From assembly GCF_031583145.1 (NCBI RefSeq), contig NZ_CP134050.1:2803501-2867500 (forward strand): a DNA stretch of 64,000 bases. Reading direction: 5' to 3'. Shown in pieces: positions 35,169 through 43,660 of this stretch. Position numbers and translations under genes: made by a program. The number at the start of each line of letters is the position of its first letter. Position 1 is the stretch's first letter. This DNA comes from Brevibacillus brevis. GTDB lineage: Bacteria; Bacillota; Bacilli; Brevibacillales; Brevibacillaceae. Under the pieces are notes generated by a model. It searched no databases. It was given only the letters and a program-made list of their open reading frames with translations, and was not told the origin of the DNA.

Positions 35169-35290
35169 ATAAAGGAGGATTTCTGTAAATGAATAAGCGC
35201 CAGGAGATCTGCCTGCATACCGGGATTGGGTCAAAGCCAAGTGATGCGGCAAATCCCCTGGGGGCTCGGGTCGCGATGTCGCGTATGAGC
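35169..35290 (+). pseudogene. Probable truncated 5' end of a gene behind a strong ribosome site
   Basis: AAAGGAGG (35175-35182 region) precedes ATG 35189, which opens MNKRQEICLHTGIGSKP and then runs into sequence antisense to the GC-rich acetyltransferase gene. The longer frame (to 35728) is therefore a shadow. I think this is a gene start cut off by insertion of the GC-rich segment; the junction is somewhere between about 35240 and 35290. Confidence 0.4.
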
Positions 35291-35848
35291 TCATTCGGAT
35301 GGTGTTCCCGGATACCATACGCCAAGCCACTGTTCGGCACCGTAGTCCTCGAACCGCTCCACCTCGGTGAATCCCAGCTTCGCCGCGACGCGCATCGAGG
35401 CCTCGTTGGCGGTCTGGGTGGAGAGCACCACCGGCACGCCAGGATGCACGTCGGCGAACCAGTCGAGGGCCGCTGCGCACGCCTCGGTGGCGTATCCGCG
35501 TCCCCACGCCTGCGGCAGGAACATGTAGCCGAGCTCGTGCTCACCGCCCTCTGGACGGATGTGACCCTTACGCTCCGGGTCGCGCCGATCGAGCGTAATC
35601 ATGCCGATCGCTGTTCCGTTGAGCTCGACCACGAAGAAGCCGAAGCGCTGCCCGGGCACCTCGGGCAACGCGCGTTCGAGCTCGTCACGCGGTCGGGACC
35701 CGCCGATGTAGGTGCCCACCTCTGGTGAGGCGAACAGGTCGATCAGCGCCGCACGGTCCCGGGCCTCGGACTGGCGGAGTACGAGCCGCTCGGTCATGAT
35801 CGGGGCAGGTGGCCAGGCGACGGGGTGTACTGTGTTCTCATTCGACAT
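35291..35848 (-). CDS. GNAT family N-acetyltransferase, GC-rich foreign gene
   Basis: 185 residues. RimJ/RimL-like GNAT: ERLVLRQSEARDRAALIDLFA, FVVELNGTAIGMITL, HELGYMFLPQAWGRGYATEACAAALDW (acetyl-CoA loop) and ANEASMRVAAKLGFTEVERF. It probably acetylates an amino group of a small molecule or protein N-terminus. Codon use is strongly biased to G/C at third positions and looks actinobacterial, unlike both the AT-rich island to the left and the host background. AAAGGAG 8 bases before ATG 35848 gives good local translation. A seven-codon leader ORF lies upstream. Confidence 0.85.
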   Translation of the reverse strand: MSNENTVHPVAWPPAPIMTERLVLRQSEARDRAALIDLFASPEVGTYIGGSRPRDELERALPEVPGQRFGFFVVELNGTAIGMITLDRRDPERKGHIRPEGGEHELGYMFLPQAWGRGYATEACAAALDWFADVHPGVPVVLSTQTANEASMRVAAKLGFTEVERFEDYGAEQWLGVWYPGTPSE

Positions 35849-35889
35849 GGACTAATCTCCTTTCACTATTTCTTTCTGTTTGTCTATGT

Positions 35890-35910
35890 CTAACAACATA
35901 TATCATTCAT
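35890..35910 (-). CDS. Possible leader peptide ORF (MNDICC) upstream of the acetyltransferase
   Basis: An ATG at 35910 with AAGGAGG about 5 bases upstream opens a six-residue frame, M-N-D-I-C-C, then TAG. It ends 41 bases before the acetyltransferase start. Such short well-translated leaders precede several antibiotic-modifying genes; it may equally be debris of a truncated gene. Confidence 0.3.
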   Translation of the reverse strand: MNDICC

Positions 35911-36317
35911 GTATTCCTCCTTGAGACCACCGAAGATCACTTCTTTCATAATTGAGGTACCGCCGACAAACCCCGGAAAACGCATGATTAAGCATTCGAT
36001 ATCCTTCGTTTTTTTCCTTTTCTTTCATCCGCCTGTCGCCATGTTAGCATCTCTTGACAAATCCTGTCGCAAGGAGAGGGGAAAACCGACGCCGTACATT
36101 TGCAACGCTATTCCTCGCTGAAAGAAAAGGCCGGACGGTTTCGGCCTTTTTCTCGTGGAAAACGGTGTCCAAAACGGCCAGCCTGGTTCAGGACGACCCA
36201 GATCATTGCTCGGTCCATCTCTTCGAACCATCGAACACTACGGCTGCATCGAATGCCCAGATTGATTACGATGCAAAAAAATTCCATAAAATCATCGAAA
36301 TCTCGAACGCTTGCTTA
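35911..36317. other. Intergenic region between acetyltransferase and ABC exporter
   Basis: No credible gene. It contains the leader-ORF ribosome site, a bidirectional-looking terminator (36125-36152) and the promoter region of the exporter. Confidence 0.5.
36125..36152. terminator. Orphan bidirectional terminator
   Basis: AAAAGGCCG (36125-36133) / CGGCCTTTT (36142-36150) with flanking A and T runs. No gene ends here on either strand, so it may mark the edge of the acquired segment or of a lost gene. Confidence 0.7.
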
Positions 36318-36336
36318 TATAATGAAAATGGTTATC
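36295..36336 (+). promoter_or_regulatory. Promoter overlapped by a candidate Fur box
   Basis: TCGAAA (36295-36300), 17 bp, TATAAT (36318-36323). The 19-mer TATAATGAAAATGGTTATC (36318-36336) matches the classical Fur box GATAATGATAATCATTATC at 15 of 19 positions by eye and covers the -10. Iron-dependent repression of the exporter gene is predicted. Confidence 0.65.
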
Positions 36337-36376
36337 AAGGAGGCAGATGATTGCCGGAAAGAGGGGAGTTGCCCGC

Positions 36377-38122
36377 ATGCTTCGCCGGTTTTTTTCCTAT
36401 TATCGCCCTTATATGGGACTGTTTTTTCTGGACTTCTCATGCGCCATTCTGGCAGCCCTGCTTGAATTGGGGTTTCCGCTCGCCGTCAACCAGGTCGTGG
36501 ACAAACTGCTGCCAAGCAAGGATTGGCCGCTCATCCTGTGGGCGTGCCTGGGACTGCTCGTGATGTACACATTGAACGCAGGGATGAACTACGTCGTCAC
36601 CTACTGGGGCCACATGCTCGGGATCAACATCGAGACCGACATGCGCAAAAAGCTGTACGACCACATCCAAAAGCTCTCCTTTCGCTTCTTTGACAATACA
36701 AAGACGGGACATCTCCTGTCCAGGCTGACCAATGACCTGATGGAAATCGGGGAAGTCGCACACCACGGCCCGGAGGACTTGTTCATTGCCGTCATGACAC
36801 TGGTGGGCGCTTTTGTCCTGATGTTTACCATTAATGTAGAGATGGCGATCCTGACGTTTTTGGTCATTCCCGTCATGATCTGGCTCGTCATTCACTTCAA
36901 TCGAAAGATGACGGCAGCCTTCCATCGGCTGTATGGCGATATGGCTGATTTTAACGCGCGCGTCGAGGACAACGTCGGCGGAATGCGCGTCGTACAGGCT
37001 TTCGCCAACGAGGAATTTGAGAACAGCCGCTTTGCCGAGAACAACCTGCGCTTTCGCTTGACCAAGCTTTTGTCCTACAAGATCATGGCGCAAAACGCGT
37101 CGGTCAGCTATATAATGATGCGCCTCGTCAACCTGTTTGTCTTGATCTGCGGGAGCTGGTTTGTCCTGCGGAACCAGTTGACCTACGGCGAATTCGTGGC
37201 CTTTCTGCTCTTGACCAACGTGTTTTTCCGTCCGATGGAAAAAATCAACGCGATCATTGAAAGCTATCCGAAAGGAATCGCAGGCTTTCGACGGTACATC
37301 GAAATCATGGATACCCAGCCGGATATTGCGGATGCCCCCGATGCGATCGAGGTAAAGGAACTCAGAGGAGACATACGATACCAGGGAGTTACGTTTAGCT
37401 ACGACCGGGAAGCGAATCTCCTGAAGAACATCGATTTGGATATTCGTGCCGGTGAGACGGTTGCTTTCGTCGGTCCTTCCGGGGCGGGAAAAACGACCCT
37501 GTGCAGCCTTTTGCCGCGGTTTTACGAAATCGACGGCGGAAGCATTACAATCGATGGCTACGATATCCGCCAGATCCAATTGAAGTCGCTGCGCAGTCAA
37601 ATCGGGATTGTCCAGCAGGATGTTTTTCTGTTCTCCGGCACGATCCGGGAAAATATCTCGTACGGAAACCGGACAGCCACGGAAGAGCAAATTTGGGAAG
37701 CAGCGCGTCGGGCTCGACTGGAAGAATTCATTATGGCTCAGCCGGATGGGCTGGAGACCATCATCGGCGAACGCGGGGTCAAGCTGTCCGGGGGTCAGAA
37801 GCAGCGGCTGGCGATTGCTCGCATGTTCCTAAAGAACCCTCCGATCCTCATCCTCGACGAAGCAACGTCCGCGCTGGATACGGAGACGGAGGCAGCCATC
37901 CAGCAGTCGCTGACGGAATTGTCCAAAGGCCGCACGACCCTGGTGATCGCCCATCGATTGGCAACCATCAAAAATGCGGACCGCATCGTGGTCGTGACCG
38001 AAAACGGCATTACCGAAGAGGGCAGCCATGATCAGCTGCTCGCAAGAAAAGGCATATACAGCAGACTGTACCAGGCGCAGTTTGGATCCTATGGGGAGAG
38101 GCATACGGCCTTTTCCAGTTAG
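36377..38122 (+). CDS. ywjA: ABC exporter, fused membrane and ATPase domains (YwjA-like)
   Basis: About 581 residues. Six transmembrane helices lie in residues about 10-310. The nucleotide-binding domain follows with Walker A GPSGAGKTT, Q loop VQQDVFLFSG, signature LSGGQKQRLAIARM, Walker B ILILDEATSALD and H loop IAHRLAT. A homodimeric exporter in the cytoplasmic membrane is expected. The layout is closest to YwjA/MsbA-type exporters; ywjAB is, as I recall, in the B. subtilis Fur regulon, which agrees with the Fur-box-like site at the promoter. ATG 36377 is 8 bases after AGAGGGGAG. Confidence 0.87.
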   Translation: MLRRFFSYYRPYMGLFFLDFSCAILAALLELGFPLAVNQVVDKLLPSKDWPLILWACLGLLVMYTLNAGMNYVVTYWGHMLGINIETDMRKKLYDHIQKLSFRFFDNTKTGHLLSRLTNDLMEIGEVAHHGPEDLFIAVMTLVGAFVLMFTINVEMAILTFLVIPVMIWLVIHFNRKMTAAFHRLYGDMADFNARVEDNVGGMRVVQAFANEEFENSRFAENNLRFRLTKLLSYKIMAQNASVSYIMMRLVNLFVLICGSWFVLRNQLTYGEFVAFLLLTNVFFRPMEKINAIIESYPKGIAGFRRYIEIMDTQPDIADAPDAIEVKELRGDIRYQGVTFSYDREANLLKNIDLDIRAGETVAFVGPSGAGKTTLCSLLPRFYEIDGGSITIDGYDIRQIQLKSLRSQIGIVQQDVFLFSGTIRENISYGNRTATEEQIWEAARRARLEEFIMAQPDGLETIIGERGVKLSGGQKQRLAIARMFLKNPPILILDEATSALDTETEAAIQQSLTELSKGRTTLVIAHRLATIKNADRIVVVTENGITEEGSHDQLLARKGIYSRLYQAQFGSYGERHTAFSS

Positions 38123-38142
38123 ACTCCGGCAGAGAATGGCGG

Positions 38143-38170
38143 CGGCTCGATTTCGATCGAGCCGTTTTTG
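38143..38170 (+). terminator. Terminator of the ABC exporter
   Basis: CGGCTCGA (38143-38150) / TCGAGCCG (38157-38164) followed by TTTTTG. Confidence 0.88.
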
Positions 38171-38337
38171 TGTGGACGAGTCCCAGGTCCGCGCCATCAT
38201 TGGAAAACTGGACACAGTGCGTATATATCCTTTAAAGTAAAAGAAGAATGTGATTTAAAAAAATTACGAATTTTTAATTGACGATAATTCTCCATGCCTG
38301 GACTTTTTTAAAATCAAAAGGAGGGAAGTGGTGTCCA

Positions 38338-40623
38338 TTGCCAATTTGCTACCAAAGAGAGGAAGCCGGAGATTCGGAGGAGGGCGATAGCGATCTCCTC
38401 CGTGCGCTTGTCCGCGAAGAGCTCGTGCTCCATTACCAGCCAGTAGTCGATCTGAAATCTGGAAAAATGGTCGGAGCGGAGGCGCTTCTGCGGTGGAATC
38501 ATCCAACGAGAGGCTTGCTGCGGCCGAAGGAGTTTCTCGCCATCGCCGAAAAAGAGGGGGCTATCTTCGCCATCGAAGAGTGGATCCTGCATGCCGTCTG
38601 CAAACAAAACAAGCAGTGGCAGAAAGCGGGTGTTCCGCCGTTCGTGGTATCCGTGAATCTCTCGTCGTTTCCCGTCATCCAGGAAGATTTGCTTCGTTCG
38701 GTGGAGAGCGCGTTGCAGGAAAGCGGACTTGATCCGAGGTATCTCGAGCTGGAAATTACGGAAGAGCTGGCGATGGATGCGGAGCGGACCATCGAGATGT
38801 TGTTTCAGCTGAAAAGAATCGGTGTAGGGATCAGTATCGACGACTTTGGTCGAGGATACAGCTCGCTTAACTCCCTCAAGCGGTTTCCGATCGACAAGCT
38901 GAAAATCGACCACACGTTCATCAAACATTGCATGGAGGACGCGACTGAAAAATCGGTGGTCCAGACCATTATCGGGATGGCGAAAAATTTGCGCCTGGCG
39001 GTTGTGGCGGAGGGCGTCGAGGCACCCGAACAGCTCGTCTTTCTCCAGCAAAACCTGTGTGATGCGGCTCAAGGCCATCTGATCAGCATCCCGCTGGATC
39101 CGGACGTATTGACGCAGCAGTTTGCATCGGTTCAGCGAGTTGTGCCCCAGCTCGGCTTGCCCAAGGAGCAGATCGAACAGCTGTGGAAACAAGAAGGGCT
39201 TTTCGAAGCTCGCGTCGAGCTTGGCGAAGCGATCCGAAACCAGCAAGGAATGACGTTCAAGTTCGCAAAGCAAGAGGAACGGTATGTTCATACCCTGTGT
39301 GACGGAGAGCTCCTCTATCGTATGGGCCTTACGCCTGATCAGGTCATCGGCAGTGAATTGTCGCAGTTTATGCCGGAAGAGGCCGCCAAAATCAAGACGA
39401 CGTATTATGAGCGGGCGTGGGATGGGGAGGAAAACGTCTGCTACGAAGGCTTTGTGAACGGCATCCATTATCTCGCGGCGCTGCGACCCATTTATCAAGC
39501 AGGCAAGGTGAAAGAGGTAATCGCCTCCTGTGTGGACATCACCGAGCTGAAAAAAACGGAGGAAGCCCTGCGCAACAGCGAGGCCAAATACCGCTTGATC
39601 ACGGAAAACATGTCGGACATCATTGTCGTGGTGAACCACAAAGGCATCATTACGTACACCTCGCCTGCCATTTTCCCCGTCTTGGGTGTCAAACCCGAGG
39701 AATTGCAGGATCAGCCCTTGATGAGTTTCATCGATTCTCAGGAGAAAGAGAAAGTGGAGCAGGCACTCCGTGAGTTGATGGAAACAAAGCGGCCTCAGCA
39801 AGTCTCGTTTACCGATGTGCTGCGGAACGGCACCAAGGTCATTCTGGAGGCGAAGGGGACGCCTGTCCTCGACAGTCAGGGGGAGGTCGAGCAGGTGATC
39901 TTTATTCTTCGGAATATTACAGCACAGGTCCAGGCGGAAGAGTTCTTGCGCAAGATGGACAAGCTAGCGGCCATCGGCCATCTCGCTGCGGGCGTAGCCC
40001 ATGAGATTCGCAATCCGGTCACATCGATCAAAGGATTCGTCCAGCTGTTGAAGCAAGACCAGGGCAAACAGGAATACTTCGACATCATGCTGGCTGAGTT
40101 CAAGCAGCTGGAAAACATTTTGCGCGAATTCGTGTCGCTCACGCAGCAGCGGCCAGGCTACTTCGAGTTTGTGGATATTCGGTCCATTATCCATGAAGTT
40201 CTCGATAGCATGCAGGAAAAAGTCGTCCGCCACATTCTGAGGCTGAACGTCGCCGCATCCAGCGAGCTGAAATTGTGGTGCGATCCCGGCCAGATCCGAC
40301 AGCTTTTCATCCATCTGCTCTCCAATGCGGTCGAAGCGATGCCTGACGGGGGCACGGTGTGGATCGAAGTACTTCAAGAGGGGGAGGATGAGGTCAAGAT
40401 CCGTATCGTGGACGAAGGGTGCGGCATGAGTGAGCAGCGGTTGAAACGTCTGGGCGAACCTTTTTACAGCACCAAGGAAAAAGGGACGGGGCTCGGACTG
40501 ATGATCAGTTATAAAATCATTCAGTACCACCACGGGTATGTTCACTTTTCCAGCGAGCCGCATAAAGGAACGACGGTCGAAGTCGTTTTTCCCATAAACA
40601 ACAAGGTCCGATCCTCTACGTGA
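38338..40623 (+). CDS. EAL-PAS-PAS-histidine kinase fusion
   Basis: About 761 residues, no membrane segment. Residues 20-255: EAL domain with ExLxR (EALLR, E48), VNLS, LEITEE, DDFGRGYSSL, KID, EGVE and QG all present, so c-di-GMP hydrolysis or binding is plausible. Two PAS-like domains follow (about 300-405 and 415-540). HisKA has H555 in AAGVAHEIRNPVTSIKGF, and HATPase has LLSNAVEAMPDGG, DEGCGM and GTGLGL. The kinase half resembles sporulation kinases of the KinA group. An N-terminal EAL on such a kinase is unusual. Start uncertain: TTG 38338 is in frame, but AAAGGAGGG is better spaced for GTG 38331 in another frame. Confidence 0.85.
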   Translation: MPICYQREEAGDSEEGDSDLLRALVREELVLHYQPVVDLKSGKMVGAEALLRWNHPTRGLLRPKEFLAIAEKEGAIFAIEEWILHAVCKQNKQWQKAGVPPFVVSVNLSSFPVIQEDLLRSVESALQESGLDPRYLELEITEELAMDAERTIEMLFQLKRIGVGISIDDFGRGYSSLNSLKRFPIDKLKIDHTFIKHCMEDATEKSVVQTIIGMAKNLRLAVVAEGVEAPEQLVFLQQNLCDAAQGHLISIPLDPDVLTQQFASVQRVVPQLGLPKEQIEQLWKQEGLFEARVELGEAIRNQQGMTFKFAKQEERYVHTLCDGELLYRMGLTPDQVIGSELSQFMPEEAAKIKTTYYERAWDGEENVCYEGFVNGIHYLAALRPIYQAGKVKEVIASCVDITELKKTEEALRNSEAKYRLITENMSDIIVVVNHKGIITYTSPAIFPVLGVKPEELQDQPLMSFIDSQEKEKVEQALRELMETKRPQQVSFTDVLRNGTKVILEAKGTPVLDSQGEVEQVIFILRNITAQVQAEEFLRKMDKLAAIGHLAAGVAHEIRNPVTSIKGFVQLLKQDQGKQEYFDIMLAEFKQLENILREFVSLTQQRPGYFEFVDIRSIIHEVLDSMQEKVVRHILRLNVAASSELKLWCDPGQIRQLFIHLLSNAVEAMPDGGTVWIEVLQEGEDEVKIRIVDEGCGMSEQRLKRLGEPFYSTKEKGTGLGLMISYKIIQYHHGYVHFSSEPHKGTTVEVVFPINNKVRSST

Positions 40624-40640
40624 TCGGACCTTGTTTCCTT
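40600..40640. terminator. Bidirectional terminator overlapping two stop codons
   Basis: AACAAGGTCCGATC (40600-40613) pairs with GATCGGACCTTGTT (40622-40635), a 14-bp stem. The kinase stop (40621-40623) and the stop of the minus-strand small ORF (40616-40618) both lie within it. Confidence 0.88.
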
Positions 40641-40777
40641 TCGTCGGTCTGGCCGCCCGATTGATTCCCATAGTGTCGCCGGACAGCATCCAAAAATCGC
40701 TGCCACGCTTCCGGGAGCTTTTGCGATGCCTCGGGAACGGGAGAGGCACTCTCGTGTTTATCGTGATTCCCATCCAT
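40616..40777 (-). CDS. Small hypothetical protein (53 residues) after the SNF2 gene
   Basis: Hydrophilic 53-residue frame starting ATG 40777: a charged, His-rich N-terminus (MDGNHDKHESASP), then an amphipathic helix (LPEAWQRFLDAVRRHYG) and a polar tail. It starts 21 bases after the SNF2 stop on the same strand, with AAAGGA 13 bases upstream, so it may be the last gene of that operon. Its stop codon lies in the shared terminator. Composition looks protein-like, but the family is unknown. Confidence 0.5.
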   Translation of the reverse strand: MDGNHDKHESASPVPEASQKLPEAWQRFLDAVRRHYGNQSGGQTDERKQGPIT

Positions 40778-40798
40778 ATCGGTTCATCGGTCCTTTCA

Positions 40799-43660
40799 TC
40801 ATCCGGCTCCTGTATCGAGCCAATCGTGCCGCAGCGCAAACAGCTCCCGCAGCTCCGAGGTGGACAGCTCGGTGATCCAGCTCTCCCCACTCCCTACGAT
40901 CTGTTGGCTCAGGGTCTGTTTTCTTTCCATCATTTCGTCTATCCGCTCCTCGATGGTTCCGAGCGAAATAAATTTGTACACCTGCACATTTCGCTGCTGT
41001 CCGATGCGATGGGCGCGGTCAGTCGCCTGATTTTCCACGGCAGGATTCCACCAACGGTCAAAATGAATCACGTGGTTGGCTTGTGTCAGATTCAGGCCGG
41101 TCCCTCCGGCACGCAGGGAAAGGATGAAGATCGTGCCACGCTGTGAATCCGGCAGGCTCTCGTCTTGGAAACGCGCGATCATTTCGTCCCGCGCCTCCTT
41201 CTTCGTGGAGCCGTTCAAAAAGAACACGGGACCGAATCCTTCCCGGTTGAGTATGCGCTGCAGCATGTTGCCCATTTCGATGTACTGGGTAAAGATCAGG
41301 CAGCGTTCCCCTTTTTGGCGTATATCTTCCACCAACTCCAGCAGGCGCTCAAGCTTGTGCGAACGGCTGGGTTCATCCCTTCCTGCAGGCTCACCCAGAA
41401 ACAAGGCCGGATGATCGCAGAGCTGCTTGAGCCGTGACAATGTCGTGAGGATAAGTCCTCGGCGCTCCATCGGACTCGTATTCTCCATGCGGGCAAACAT
41501 GTCCTGGATCGCTGTTTCATACAGAGCGCCTTGCTCGGCCGTCAAGGGAACGTATTCCTTGCCTTCGTTTTTCTCGGGCAGATCGAGCTGGATGTGAGGG
41601 TCGGTCTTCACGCGGCGGAGCAAGAATGGCTGGATCAAGCGCTGAACCTGCCCGATCAGGACCGGATCCTGGTCGCGCTCAATCGGCTGGACGTACCGTC
41701 TGGCGAAATCGCCGAGACTGCCCAAATAGCCAGGGTTCAGGAAGTCGAATATCGACCAGAGCTCGCTCAGCCGGTTCTCGATCGGCGTGCCTGTCAGGGC
41801 GATGCGGTGCCGTGCCTGAAGGTCCCGTACGGCCGACGCCTGCTTGGTATACGCGTTCTTGATATTCTGGGCCTCGTCGAGACAGATCGCATTCCAGGTG
41901 AGCGAAGAAAGCTCGCTCTCATCCAGATGCGACAAGGCATAGGAAGTGATGACCAGATCGGCTCCTTCGATCGCGGCCAAAAAGGCATCTTTTTTGGGGC
42001 GATGGTTCCCGTAATGGATAAAGACCTTGAGCGAGGGAGCAAACCGTTCGAGCTCTTTTTGCCAGTTCCCGATGACGGAGGTGGGGCAGATCAGCAGGGA
42101 CGGGATATCCGCCTGGCCATATTCGCGCAGGTACAGCAAATAGGTGATGAACTGTACGGTCTTGCCCAGTCCCATGTCATCCGCGAGACAGGCACCAAGT
42201 CCAAAACGTCGCAAGAACAGCAGCCATGAGCTGCCTTCGAGCTGGTACTTGCGCAGGGTTCCGCAAAAGGAGGCAGGCTGATCCAGGATGGGAATGTGCT
42301 TCGTCTCCTGCAGCTGATGCAGCAATTGCAGCAGGTGCTGGTTCAGCTCCACTTCCAAGGACAACGGGTACGATTCCCGCTCATCTTCTTCCTCGATCGC
42401 TTCTTCCGCCACAGCAGGCGCTGTCAGGTGCATCTTCATGACATCGCGGAATGTCAGGGCGCTTTTACCTTTCGATTTTTTCAGCGTCTCCTGCAGCTGC
42501 TGAAACAAATCAGGTGTCAACTGAACCCAATGCCCCCGTATTTTCAGCAGCCGCTGCTTTTGCCGAATCAGCTGTTCAAACTCTTCCTCGCTCAGTTCCA
42601 CGGGCCCCAGGGCGAGCTTCCACTCGAAATCCATCACTTGCGAAAGACCTAAATACGAGTGGCGGCCGTATCCGACCGAAGAGGTGACCTTGGCTTTCAG
42701 TTTCGGGCGGACACGCCTGACCTGTTCCCACCACGCAGGCAAAAAGACGTGGATGCCAGCTTGCACAAGCAGCAGGCTGCTCGTGGTCAAAAAAGTCCAG
42801 GCCTGTTCATTGGAAAGGCGCGATACGAGTCCGGGCCCGGTTGATTCCGGTGTTTCCCACGGCAAAATCTCTCGGCATTTGCGGATGTCGTGCGCGAGTC
42901 GTTCCCCGTGCTCCAGCCAATCTGCCGGCAGGCCGACGGGGGAAAAACCATGTGGCGAGGAGGCATCCGGCTCCAGCAGAAACAGGCGATCGGGCACATC
43001 CCGGTCTTGCAGATAGACGGTCAAAAGCCAATCCCCGAAGCTGTCCTCGGCTTCGACAAGCCGCAGGCATGTCCGGAACGGAGTGAGGTCCGGGAGCCAG
43101 CCGATCGTTTGCAGCCATTCTCGTTCCTCCAAATGCGGGGACAGGTCGCTGCCGGTGACCAGCAGCGCGGGGTACTGCGTCAAGAGCTGGTCCCAGGCCA
43201 TCCCGAGCTCGTCTTTGGATGAGAGCGCTTCTTCCAGCACGAGCGACAGCCAGCGATTGCCATACGGCGGAAAACCATCGGGCGATTGCGCCAGCTTCCA
43301 GCCGTAGCGGCCTTCCTTCCACTGGGAAAAGTCGGGAGCGATTTTGCCTGACGCGAGAGCTTCCCGGATCGCCAACGCAGTATCCCGGTAGCCGGAAAAA
43401 ACGGAATCCGGCTGATAAGTCACATGCTCCAGCCAGAGGGGAGCGGCAAATAGGGAGAGGGCTTCGGACGGACTCAGGAGCAAACCGGTTTCGGTCTTCT
43501 CGAGAAATGTACCGTAAAACGTTCGTTCGTCCCAAGCGAATAGGATGGACGCCAGCCGCTCGGGATCGATGGCTTCCTCGTGGGGACCGGCTCCGGTGAT
43601 CAAAAAACGCCCGTCTGCCAGAAGTTTTGCTGCGAGACTTAGCGTAGTGACTGTGCTCAT
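40799..43660 (-). CDS. SNF2/SWI2-family DEAQ helicase
   Basis: About 953 residues. The N-terminal 440 residues are a bacterial SNF2-associated region of unknown fold. The helicase core starts near residue 475: LRKYQLEGSSWL (Q-like), ADDMGLGKT (Walker A), LLICPTSVIGNW, CLDEAQNIKN (DEAQ box) and ALTGTPIENRLSELW. Lobe 2 has GERCLIFTQY, LSLRAGGTGLNLTQA and DRWWNPAVENQATDRAHRIGQ. These are double-strand-DNA translocases. ATG 43660 overlaps the upstream SWIM gene stop by four bases (ATGA), indicating coupled translation and joint function. Confidence 0.93.
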   Translation of the reverse strand: MSTVTTLSLAAKLLADGRFLITGAGPHEEAIDPERLASILFAWDERTFYGTFLEKTETGLLLSPSEALSLFAAPLWLEHVTYQPDSVFSGYRDTALAIREALASGKIAPDFSQWKEGRYGWKLAQSPDGFPPYGNRWLSLVLEEALSSKDELGMAWDQLLTQYPALLVTGSDLSPHLEEREWLQTIGWLPDLTPFRTCLRLVEAEDSFGDWLLTVYLQDRDVPDRLFLLEPDASSPHGFSPVGLPADWLEHGERLAHDIRKCREILPWETPESTGPGLVSRLSNEQAWTFLTTSSLLLVQAGIHVFLPAWWEQVRRVRPKLKAKVTSSVGYGRHSYLGLSQVMDFEWKLALGPVELSEEEFEQLIRQKQRLLKIRGHWVQLTPDLFQQLQETLKKSKGKSALTFRDVMKMHLTAPAVAEEAIEEEDERESYPLSLEVELNQHLLQLLHQLQETKHIPILDQPASFCGTLRKYQLEGSSWLLFLRRFGLGACLADDMGLGKTVQFITYLLYLREYGQADIPSLLICPTSVIGNWQKELERFAPSLKVFIHYGNHRPKKDAFLAAIEGADLVITSYALSHLDESELSSLTWNAICLDEAQNIKNAYTKQASAVRDLQARHRIALTGTPIENRLSELWSIFDFLNPGYLGSLGDFARRYVQPIERDQDPVLIGQVQRLIQPFLLRRVKTDPHIQLDLPEKNEGKEYVPLTAEQGALYETAIQDMFARMENTSPMERRGLILTTLSRLKQLCDHPALFLGEPAGRDEPSRSHKLERLLELVEDIRQKGERCLIFTQYIEMGNMLQRILNREGFGPVFFLNGSTKKEARDEMIARFQDESLPDSQRGTIFILSLRAGGTGLNLTQANHVIHFDRWWNPAVENQATDRAHRIGQQRNVQVYKFISLGTIEERIDEMMERKQTLSQQIVGSGESWITELSTSELRELFALRHDWLDTGAG

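Noticed and set aside
35189..35728. Plus-strand 179-codon frame behind a strong ribosome site
   Set aside because: Only the first 20-30 codons are outside the acetyltransferase gene; the remainder is its antisense shadow. I kept only the truncated start.
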